The position numbers and the translations under genes are program-made. The notes under the pieces are model-generated. The model was given only the letters and a program-made list of their open reading frames with translations. It had not been told where the DNA came from and did no database searches. DNA of 16,673 bases from Larix sibirica (Eukaryota; Streptophyta; Pinopsida; Pinales; Pinaceae). Below, in pieces: positions 9,571 through 16,673 of this stretch (positions are counted from its first letter, which is position 1; the number at the start of each line of letters is the position of its first letter). The stretch is from the NCBI GenBank assembly GCA_004151065.3, contig NWUY0300030594.1:34975-51647 (forward strand), given 5' to 3'.

Positions 9571-9980
9571 CCCCATGTTTGTCAGTAAGTCCGCCACGTT
9601 GTTACCTTCTCTCTTGACGTGGCTGAAGGGAGAGCCAACATGACCAAAAGGAGGCCATACAACCTTTCTAGATGACATTCTAACCTCCAGTTTGTCGATA
9701 CTTTTAAGTATGATGTTCCATTATGAATGCATATCACATGCAGATTTCCATGTCCATAATCACCTTAGAGTCCCCTTCCATTGTTAGAGGGGTCTAATTT
9801 CGTCTATGAGCCATGATCAGACCGTGGATCAAACCGTCCACTTCCGCTGCGTTGTTTGAATAAAACCCAATGTATCCCATGGAGAAACTCTGCAATTGAC
9901 CATTGTGATCTCTAATAATTCCACTGAACCCCGCAGGCCCTGGGTTCCCCTTAGAAGCCCCATAAAAATTTAGTTTGAAT
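9571..9980 (-). other. RNase H domain (RVT_3-like) at the end of LINE ORF2, degenerate
   Basis: 'ASKGNPGPAGFSGIIRDHNG' and 'NNAAEVDGLIHGL' identify an RNase H of the type found at the C-terminus of many plant L1 elements. The first catalytic Asp is replaced by Tyr (LNFYGAS, codon 9964-9962; family LNFDGAS). The Glu (AAEVDG) remains, as do the second Asp (EGDSKV, codon 9772-9770) and the last Asp (NNVADLL, codon 9591-9589). Between 9794 and 9678 the sequence changes frame twice: 'EGDSKVIMD', then 'NWRLECHLERLYGLL', then 'HVKREGNNVADLL'. In life this domain would degrade the RNA strand of the RNA:DNA hybrid. Confidence 0.87.
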
Positions 9981-10179
9981 AAACCAGTTGGGGAGATGAC
10001 CAATGGTATGGACTAGAGGTTTCCAATTGGCGAGGCTTAGGATGTCCAAAACATTGCACAAGGCCCAAGATCCCCCAGGCTTGCAAGATGAAGGATTCAA
10101 CACCTTGAGCGTTCCAATCCATCGCCTTCCAGGAATGCATTCAGATGGATTCCAACATTCTAGACTTGATTATAATGGA

Positions 10180-10740
10180 CTAGACCCTTACCTCAGAATT
10201 TGATTTCCCTTTGACCGTTCTATCATTTTGTTCTATCCATATCTCCCAAACCAAGAAACCTAGGAAAATCTGCCATCGCCGATTAACAATGGAATTTTGG
10301 AATGGGTTGTTCATCCAGTTGCTGATAGTCAGGTCAGGGCGTCCTCTTTTCCGGCTAGATCTCCTAAAGGAAGCATCCCTCATGTCCCACAATTGCGCAA
10401 AAAAGGGGCATAGGTCCAGGAGATGGTTCAAGGTTTCGTTAGCATTTTCACAAATGCAACACCGATAAGGTCCTCGAAGCCCCCTTTTCATAAGGTTATC
10501 TCCTATTAAAATTCATCTCTTTATCAAAAACCAAACAAAAGTAGAAATTTTTTCCATAACTGGGTCAACCATAAGTTCTTCCAAAATTTCTCTTGCGGAG
10601 GATTGCTAAACCCTAACCAGATTTCATAGGTCTCCTTAACCGAAAATTCTCCTTTGGGTTTGAATCCCCATCGAGGCTTGTCATCTCCATCATGGATCTG
10701 AATGCTCCTATCTTGAAGTGCTTCCTTTGTTAAGGACACT
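10180..10740 (-). other. zf-RVT (zinc-binding) region of LINE ORF2
   Basis: Two open pieces. 10739-10524 carries 'DKPRWGFKPKGEFSVKETYE', the typical lead-in to zf-RVT. 10491-10180 carries the zinc-binding pattern Cys-x2-Cys-x8-His-x4-Cys in RCCICENANETLNHLLDLC (Cys codons at about 10461 and 10410), followed by a Trp-rich 'FLVWEIWIEQNDRT'. All four zinc ligands are kept. The pieces are separated by a short broken stretch. Confidence 0.88.
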
Positions 10741-11455
10741 TCCTCTCGAGGGCCTAACAGTTCCCACCATTCTTCATGAGTCTAGGTCTGAAATTCAGCA
10801 TTCCCAACCACATCCCTCCATAAATCCTTAGCCTTCAACTTCCCCTACTCTGCACATGCCTGCCTGAGTTGAGGAGTATCCAAGGACTGTTCCAGTTTCG
10901 GTATTTGTTTCCATGAATCTTCGTAGAATAGGGCCAATTCACCATTTCTGATTAAATCCCATAAGCTATTTTCTTGGTCGATATTTATCCCAAGATTCGT
11001 CGTCTTCCAGATGTGGAAGCCCTGCTTGTCTTCAACATAGTGAATGAGGTCCCTTCTTTCCCATCCCAGAGCGTATTTACACTGCCATAGTTTCGCCGCG
11101 GTTCTAGGCTATGAGTGATCCATTTCCACTAGATTTTGGCACTACAGACCAAATTCATATTTTCTGGGCCCCTTAACCCCAGCCCCCCATGACTTTTCGA
11201 GGCACAGATGTTCTCTCAAATCACCAAGGCCCATTTTCTCTCCTCACTATCCCCGCTTCAAGGAAATTTCCGTTGAATGTTCCTGATTTCTTTCAAGACA
11301 TCCTTGGGGTACGCCATTGCAGAAAATAGATAGACTAACATTGGTTGGAGAACAAATTTAACCAAAACCAACATGCTAGCAAGGTTGATGGGTCTAAAGG
11401 TCCAAATTGTCAGTCTTTTCTTCATCTTGTCCATAAGTTACGTCCATGAACCTTT
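10741..11455 (-). other. Thumb/linker part of LINE ORF2, broken by stops
   Basis: One frame can be followed with repeated stops: 'MKKRLTIWTFRPINLASMLV', 'VLKEIRNIQRKFP', 'SHGGLGLRGPENMNLVCSAK' and, further on, 'LWDLIRNGELALFYEDSW'. These are the standard L1 words between the polymerase and zf-RVT. Several stops stand where the family has Trp (in the FPWSG, VIWENI and KIWWKW equivalents), consistent with G-to-A changes. That comparison is from memory of the family. Confidence 0.8.
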
Positions 11456-12420
11456 TCAAACTATTGAGTCCTCTAGCGGGGCCCCTAAGTATTTGGAAGG
11501 AAGGGAGCTCTCCTGAAAACCGAGGATACGACAGATATTGAGTCTGGTAACCCGAGGAGTGTTAAAGAAGAACACTTGGGACTTCCCCTCGTTTACTTCC
11601 AGGCCCAAGGAAACCCTAAATATATGGAGACAATGCTTGATGGCCCTTGCCTCCTGCACCAAAGGGCGTCCCATGGGCATAGTGTCATCCACGAACTATT
11701 GATGGGATTTATGATCCACCATTGGATGCACTGGCAACCCCTTGAGATCCTGACTAGCCTGCAAAGCCTTGATGGATCTACCCAATCCTTCTACCATAAG
11801 AAGAAAGAGGAATGGGGAGAGGGGATCTCCTTGCCTAATTCCCCTAGCCAGTTTGATAAAGCTCGTAAAAGCCTTGTTCACTAGGATGGAGAAGAAGGTC
11901 GAGGCGATAAGGCTCATGATCCAACGAATCCATTCCTCCTTGAACCCAAATACTCTCAGCATCTCACATATGTACTGCCAACTAATATTATCATAGGCCT
12001 TCGCAATATCTAGTTTCAACATCATCCCTGGGATCTTCTTTGATTTAAGGGAGTGGATTACTCCATGAACAAGAATTATACCGTCCATTATATGGTGTTT
12101 GTCCACAAAACCGGACTGCTCCAGAGAGATTAAGCAGGGAAGGATGGGTTTCAATCTATTCACTATCACCTTGGTCACAATTTTGTAAATAACATTGTAC
12201 ATGGCAATAGGTTTAAACATTCTCGGGGTGTCTTCTCCCTTGTTTTTAGGGATTAGAGTGAGGAAGGTAGCATTGAAGGCAGGAAGGATATGCTGCGAGC
12301 GTCTAGAGTCTTCCAAAAATTTTCCACACTTCATTCTTGATTAAGTCCCAGAAGTGATGAAATAAATTAACCATGAACCCATCAGGTCTAGGGGCCTTAC
12401 CATCTGCCATTTGCTCGACT
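11456..12420 (-). other. Reverse transcriptase domain of LINE ORF2
   Basis: The best-preserved part of ORF2; 12334-11696 is open. The entry motif 'ADGKAPRPDGF' lies at about 12410, just upstream and one frame away, separated by a single-base slip in a T run near 12320. Motif A is LKLDIAKAYD (catalytic Asp at 12010-12008). Motif B is GIRQGDPLSP (from 11842). Motif C is FVDD (11695-11684), with both Asp residues intact. A TAG codon (11696-11698) sits directly in front of FVDD, where the family usually has Gln. Downstream 'PSKYLGAPL' marks the end of the palm and start of the thumb. This is an L1-type polymerase domain acting in target-primed synthesis. Confidence 0.92.
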
Positions 12421-13074
12421 ACTTCTTAAACTTCCAACAACGTCACATGTTTCATCAAGAACTCATTATGGTCGTGAGTAACCAGTGTGGGGATATGTTG
12501 CGTGATCCTAGCGATGTCCCTACTTCTGTCCTAGTTAGGATCCTCCATGATGTCCTGAAAGAAGTGATAGAGTTCCCCCTCTATTTCATCCCTGGTTTCC
12601 AGCCTCTCTCCATTCCCATTTCTAAGCATGAGGATCTTATTCTGGATGTGGTGTTGAACCACTAACATGTGGAATAATTTTGTATTTTGTTACCCTTCTT
12701 TTAGCCAGGTTACCCTGGATTTCTATTTCCATAAGGTCTCCTCTTGGTTTGCTCTTTCCATCAACTTAACTTCCATTCAAGTTTCTTCTTCACGGAGTTT
12801 AGCTGAGTATCCTTCACTCATTCCTTGCATCTGAATCTCCTCTAATATCATTTCCAGGTTCCTTTTATCAGCGAAGATGTTTCCAAACTCTTATTTATTC
12901 CATTTCTTGATTTTCTCCTTAAGAGACTTGATCTTTTGTTGGAACTGGTACATGCTTTATCCCCCCACCCTGCAGTCCAATTCTATCCACCACTGGTGCA
13001 CTTTATCTTTAAAATCAAGGTGGATGAGCCATAATTGTTCGAAGGGGAAAGGTTTTTTGAACTGACTCATCCCA

Positions 13075-13785
13075 ATCCACTCCACCAGAAACAGACAGGC
13101 AAATTATCTAAACCTGTTGAAGGGAGAACGATGGTCGAAATGTCACTTCCAAAATTCATAATTGATTCCAACACCAAGAAATGATCAAGACGGGAAGCAA
13201 TGTGATGGTCACCACCCCTCGTATTGTTCCGGATGAATATATTGTTCCCCATAACAATATTGACAAGCTTCAAATACTCAATGGTGTCCTTGAATATGAT
13301 GTTTTCATCCTCCAATTGCCTTCTCCCCCCTTTCTTCTCATCTAGGGACGTGATTAAGTTGAAATCCCCTCCTAGTATCTAGTGTCTATCCTCAACCCAT
13401 ATATGGATCCCTCTCAAGGATTCAACAAATCTTGCTTTCTGTTGGGGCAAGTGGGGGCCATAAACATTAGAAAGGACCCCACCGATTGGATACCCTATCA
13501 CATGGAATTCAGTCGATATGGATCGGGGGTATACCATGAACCCTATTAGTGAGACCCTGCTCGGATCCCAAAGGATACCTAGCTCACCCCAGATCTCCAA
13601 GCATAGATTCCCATCCCATCACAGCCCCTCCAATCTTTTCATCCAACCTCACAGAGATGGGTCTCCGAGCATTTGGTTTCTTGGAAGAATATTATTGCAG
13701 GTTTTTCTCTCTGAACGTTTTTCTTCAGTATTCTAACTTTCTGAGGGTTATTCAACCCCTTGATGTTCCAAGTTATAACCTTCAT
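13075..13785 (-). other. Endonuclease (EEP) domain of LINE ORF2, degenerate
   Basis: Visible motifs: ITWNIKGL at the start, FFQETK with the catalytic Glu at codon 36 (13680-13678), GGDFNLI (Asp at 13366-13364, Asn at 13360-13358), and SRLDHFL. The C-terminal catalytic motif, normally Ser-Asp-His, reads Leu-Asp-Asn (13111-13103), so the nuclease would be dead even if the stops were absent. Breaks: TGA at 13639-13641, a frame change near 13603, and a TAG just before the ILGGDFN segment. A further shift follows near 13050, after which 'FKKPFPFEQLWLIHLDFKDK' continues toward the linker. Confidence 0.88.
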
Positions 13786-13836
13786 TGAAAAAAAAGAGCA
13801 AAATTAAAGACCCATAGTAGCCCTAATGCTAGGGTA
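13786..13836 (-). other. ORF1-ORF2 intergenic gap (51 nt)
   Basis: Short spacer between the TAG of ORF1 and the ATG of ORF2. It contains an eight-base T run (minus strand) just ahead of the ORF2 start. ORF2 of such elements is translated from the same RNA; nothing here shows how. Confidence 0.8.
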
Positions 13837-15202
13837 CTAACCTGATTCCACTAACCTGAGTTCAACTGTTGCAATTCGTTTCCAATTCGATTTCCTCCCT
13901 GGTTTCTTTGCTATCTCCACATGCTTCCATTTATTATCCTTTTGGGGCTCAGGCACAATCCCCAGGGGGTTCAAAGAACATGCTTTAATGATCACCACCT
14001 GAAGAAGGGAGACTTTCTCTTGGGGAATGTATCCATTTTCTTTATCTTCACATGCTTGTCCAGTTCCATTTAGATCTAGTTCCCCTATGTCCATGTCTTC
14101 CCCCTCATCTTCTACCTCCATCTCTTGTTGGATCGGGATCTGATTTTCCTCACTCTTCTCGTGACTCCCCTCCTTTTCCTTCCTTGTTATCTCCGGGTTC
14201 GGACTGCTCCGCTTCTCAGAAAGGGGTTCTTGCTCCATATCATTCTCAATCTGGTCTTCCAAAACTGTGATTTGGTTAGTAATTGTGGCCTTTTTGTGTA
14301 TATCAGGGGCTTCATGTCATCATCCACCCCTCTTTCTAGAGCTCCCTTTCGAGAACCCTTGATCATCAACATCCTTAGATTGTTTGGGATGAGGGGGGGG
14401 GCGTTTGAGGGAATTCACTAAAAAGTTGCCCATACTCATGGCATCGACGACATCAGAAGGGGATCCATTCATAGTCTAAGGGTTGTGTCCAGTCCTCATC
14501 TTCCCATGATAATTTGATAGCCTTCGGGAGCTCCTTTGATAGATCCATATAAACGCATATCTTTGCATAGGTCGTGTACCTCTGAGCTTTCGTATGCTTC
14601 GATATCTTGATGAAGGAACCCAGATTGTTGACTATGTCCTCCAAAATTTTGGGATCTCAATATTCCCCTGGTAGAGAGTATAGTTGGATCCAAACTGATG
14701 CAACTCTCATATCTTCTTTCTCTGGACAGAACCGTTCCTTCTAGGGTCGAAGAAAAGGACCCGCGGAATAAAAAAAATATGGCCCTCTATCCAACACTCG
14801 GTTTCTGTCTTCTAGATTGATAAAGCTTATGGTGAAGAAGCGCTTGGATTCGAGGTGTAAATCATAATGGCTTCTCAATTTCCAAGTGGAGTTAATCTAC
14901 TAGACTAGGGATTTTTCATATGGAAACATGCCCAAAATTTTTCTAATTAGGGCGTTATCTTTCATATACTAGATATGATCTCTTAATCTATTCGATTTGA
15001 TCTGCATCGAGGGGATCTGATCCGATTTGGGCATACACTGCCCCAATTGCCGCCCCTTTGAAGCATGCTTCAGATTTAAACCCTGATTTTTCAATCCATC
15101 TCCTCCCATTTCATTTAAAGGGATCTGAATGCTTCTGATTTGAACCCCCATATCCATTGTCCTGGGGGAGGCCGGATCTCTTCCCCCTGTCCTTGCTTCC
15201 AT
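13837..15202 (-). pseudogene. LINE ORF1 (gag-like, DUF4283-type) pseudogene
   Basis: ORF1 proteins bind the element RNA and form the ribonucleoprotein. The ATG at 15202-15200 opens 'MEARTGGRDPASPRT'. The same frame runs to 14453 (250 codons) with stops at 14969-14971, two near 14897, 14741-14743, 14657-14659 and 14453-14455. The DUF4283-like core spans about 14960-14470 and includes 'ESKRFFTISFINLEDRNRVL', 'VNNLGSFIKI' and 'RYTTYAKICVYMD'. A zinc knuckle follows at 14452-14411 but is damaged: Cys-x2-Cys is kept, while the His is Gln and the last Cys is Phe. A run of nine C residues (14393-14401) causes a one-base shift, after which the frame leads into 14262-13837. That tail is Glu-rich ('EMEVEDEGEDMDIGELDLNG') and ends 'GRKSNWKRIATVELRLVESG' with TAG at 13837-13839. 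Total length is about 455 codons, normal for a plant L1 ORF1. Confidence 0.88.
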
Positions 15203-15290
15203 GGAATACAATCAACCTTCCTCCTCACAGTTTCGTCGTAAGCAACATAGAACCTCCCAAAAATATCCCCACATGACCACACATTGTAAT
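15203..15290 (-). other. 5' leader of the LINE (88 nt)
   Basis: Sequence between the target duplication and the ORF1 ATG, starting ATTACAATGTGTGGTCATGT on the minus strand. It would have to carry the internal pol II promoter of the element, but I see no recognisable motif. Its shortness leaves open a slight 5' truncation. Confidence 0.6.
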
Positions 15291-15310
15291 ATACATTAAC
15301 TTAACATTTT
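15291..15310. repeat. LINE target-site duplication, copy at the 5' end of the element
   Basis: ATACATTAACTTAACATTTT, identical over 20 bp to 8089-8108. It is followed by AGCTATTT, so the primary nick on the plus strand falls at CATTTT/AGC, close to the TTTT/AA preference known for L1 endonucleases. Confidence 0.95.
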
Positions 15311-15791
15311 AGCTATTTAGTATTTTACCATTATCTATTTATATAAACAAAACAAACAAAAGAATTAGCACGTATAAATACTAATACAAAGACTTATATC
15401 TTTAGAATTTTAATTTTTTTTATTTAGTTATAAATAACCCTAACTTAGTTTGTTTTACTTTATCTTTTCTTTTGTTTTATGTTTAGAGTTTAGGTTATCA
15501 TTTTATTTTTATTTTATAATATAAAACTTAGAAAATAATTAAAAATCAAATAATATAAAAATTAATAAACAAAACCATTGCGGAAATTAGTTAAAATTGA
15601 AATAAATAATTCATATTTATTTCCATATATTCATTCAAGGCGTGCTTTCATTTTAATAAGTTATTGTCTTGTTTTACATGGCTTAAAACATAGGGTGATC
15701 ATTCCCGTTTATTCTGCATTAGCCAAGTAGGATTCAAAGTGTTGTTTCCCAAGCAATCTATCTTGAGCATCAACATGGTTGTAGTCTATCA
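15311..15791. other. AT-rich right flank of the LINE, no gene seen
   Basis: Very AT-rich up to about 15640, matching the text on the other side of the insertion, then more mixed sequence leading into the second LINE fragment. No protein-like frame or RNA gene is visible. It could include decayed 3' parts of the second LINE, but I cannot read any. Confidence 0.5.
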
Positions 15792-16430
15792 ATCACCAAA
15801 TCGCCTATAACATGTACCCTTGAAGCATGATCTTGAGTCTTGAAAATAGGGAATATAAGAACCTTCAAATATGAATTTATTTTGAGTGATCCAAATACCC
15901 CACAATATAATAAATGGAACAGCCTTGAAATTCTTCAAGACATGATTGGAAATCCAAATTTTAACCCTGCCTCAACAATAGCACAAATCCATGGTTTACA
16001 AATCCAGGCACATAGCTCTAACCAAAGTTGTTTAGAATATGAACAGTGAATAAAGATATGTGTTACAAATTTCGTATCACACTTACAAACTTAAAGAACT
16101 ATCTCGGACCTAAGTATCACCTTCACTGTAAATAATCCAACATAGGCTTCTTGTGTAAAATGTACAACTACATAAAGCATTTGGTATTATTTGGTGCATG
16201 GATTTTCCATATCACATACCACCACTAGCTTGTAATCCAATCCTCAAGAGACAAATATAAATCATACCCCATTTCGACAGAGTAAGAACTACCTACCTTA
16301 TTCTTGGTCCAAATCAATAAAATCTGGTTCTTCTTTCAAATGGACATGACCTCAATGCAATGTAGTTACATAAGAGCTCCACATGTTAGCATGATGACCT
16401 TCCAGATCGAGATGAGCAACATCCAATTAG
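15792..16430 (-). pseudogene. Fragment of a second LINE ORF2 (zf-RVT region)
   Basis: On the minus strand one can read, from 16428 downward, 'NWMLLISIWKVIM', then 'IWTKNKVGSSYSVEMGYDLY', 'LSLEDWITS', a stop, and 'WWYVIWKIHAPNNTKCFM'. The zf-RVT pattern follows: CKCDTKFVTHIFIHC from 16087, then 'SYSKQLWLELCAWICKPW'. After a frame change near 15925 comes 'NFKAVPFIILWGIWITQNKF', ending at two stops near 15787. This is the standard order of the region before and through zf-RVT in plant LINE ORF2. The wording differs from the zf-RVT of the element at 8109-15290, so it is a different lineage. It lacks one Cys of the first pair in the readable frame. It has at least six stops and several shifts; no RT or RNase H is readable. 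Confidence 0.78.
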
Positions 16431-16673
16431 CCTTGTTTCCAAATCGAGGTGCTTAGATTGTATACTATCTGATTCAACTACGGCTATACCTTTTCCGTTT
16501 AGTAATTGAATGTCATGTCCCAAAATTTTGCATTGGGTCACAATGGCCTAAGCCCCTTTGCCATAATCATGACAGTTTGTCAAATTGATGCTAAGGGTCA
16601 AATAATTTCCAAGCATGATGTCCAAGTTAGTAATAATGTAAAATTAGATCCAAATGGACAAGGTGGGTCACAT
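16431..16673. other. Window end, probably older upstream part of the second LINE
   Basis: If the second LINE fragment continues, its upstream ORF2 (polymerase-side) sequence should lie here on the minus strand. I cannot read a convincing protein segment; the sequence is too decayed or belongs to something else. Confidence 0.3.

Larger units (their letters stand above)
9085..13785 (-). pseudogene. LINE ORF2 pseudogene: endonuclease, reverse transcriptase, zf-RVT, RNase H
   Basis: ORF2 normally encodes the replicative enzyme of an L1 element: it nicks target DNA, reverse transcribes the RNA from the nick and, with RNase H, removes the RNA. The ATG at 13785-13783 opens 'MKVITWNIKGLNNPQ', the standard start of an EEP endonuclease. 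Domains follow in order: endonuclease (13785-13075), reverse transcriptase (about 12420-11456), connection/thumb and zf-RVT (about 10740-10180), RNase H (9980-9571), and then an extension to 9085. The frame is broken by many stops (for example 13639-13641 and 11696-11698) and by several single-base shifts (near 13603, 13050, 12320 and 9700). Counted to the end of RNase H it is about 1400 codons; the extension brings it to about 1570. It starts 51 nt after the ORF1 stop, the usual tight bicistronic spacing. Confidence 0.9.
8109..15290 (-). mobile_element. L1-clade LINE (non-LTR retrotransposon), nearly complete, inactive
   Basis: A 7182-bp element lies between two perfect 20-bp direct repeats. 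Read on the minus strand it has an 88-nt leader, ORF1 with a DUF4283-like domain and zinc knuckle remnant, and ORF2 with endonuclease, reverse transcriptase, zf-RVT and RNase H domains. A further reading frame and a 3' UTR with a 76-bp tandem duplication follow, then a short A tail. It has no LTRs. This is the layout of plant L1 elements that copy by target-primed reverse transcription. The 5' end is close upstream of the ORF1 ATG; whether a few leader bases were lost by 5' truncation cannot be told. All ORFs carry multiple stops and frameshifts, so the copy is dead. The length exceeds a minimal plant L1 because of the sequence downstream of RNase H. The composition is visibly more GC-rich than the flanks. 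Confidence 0.93.

Noticed and set aside
11576-11996. Plus-strand open frames of 102 and 75 codons
   Set aside because: Antisense to the reverse transcriptase motifs A to C.
13518-14421. Plus-strand open frames of 72-98 codons
   Set aside because: They lie antisense to LINE ORF1 and the ORF2 endonuclease, which have clear family motifs; these are shadows.
1-16673. CRISPR arrays, bacterial operons, rRNA or organellar genes
   Set aside because: No spaced repeats, no ribosome-binding-site-linked gene series and no rRNA or plastid/mitochondrial gene sequence; the window is plant nuclear repeat DNA.

Overview
The window looks like nuclear, repeat-derived DNA from a seed plant. It is AT-rich outside the mobile elements, it holds plant-type L1 (LINE) retrotransposon remains with an RNase H domain, and no intact host gene is visible. 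The wording of the LINE proteins (DUF4283-type ORF1, endonuclease, reverse transcriptase, zf-RVT, RNase H) reminds me of families abundant in gymnosperms, especially conifers. That is an impression from memory, not a search result.

Layout. 1-26 is an (AAT)n microsatellite at the window edge. 890-3034 (+) is a decayed, previously long open reading frame of about 700 codons. It has two coiled-coil-like stretches, many stops and at least three frame changes, and I do not recognise its family. 3035-8088 is AT-rich and mostly featureless, apart from a candidate tRNA-derived SINE at 5678-5823 (-) flanked by 9-bp repeats, an (AT)13 tract at 6972-6997 and a 21-bp palindrome at 7251-7271. 8109-15290 (-) is a nearly complete L1-clade LINE of 7182 bp, bounded by a perfect 20-bp target-site duplication (8089-8108 and 15291-15310). 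15311-15791 is AT-rich flank. 15792-16430 (-) is a fragment of a second LINE ORF2 (zf-RVT region).

The LINE reads from 15290 to 8109 on the minus strand: an 88-nt leader, ORF1 (gag-like, DUF4283 plus a broken zinc knuckle), a 51-nt gap, then ORF2 with endonuclease, reverse transcriptase, zf-RVT and RNase H. Past RNase H the ORF2 frame runs on for about 160 codons. A further 205-codon frame (8495-9109) overlaps its end by 25 nt. A 3' UTR with a 76-bp tandem duplication and a very short A tail follows. The element is dead: every major domain has stops, frameshifts or lost catalytic residues. Its boundaries are still clean enough to reconstruct the insertion by target-primed reverse transcription at a TTTT/A site.

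The points most worth pursuing are the extra coding capacity downstream of RNase H in this LINE, the unrecognised decayed gene at 890-3034, and the candidate SINE at 5678-5823.
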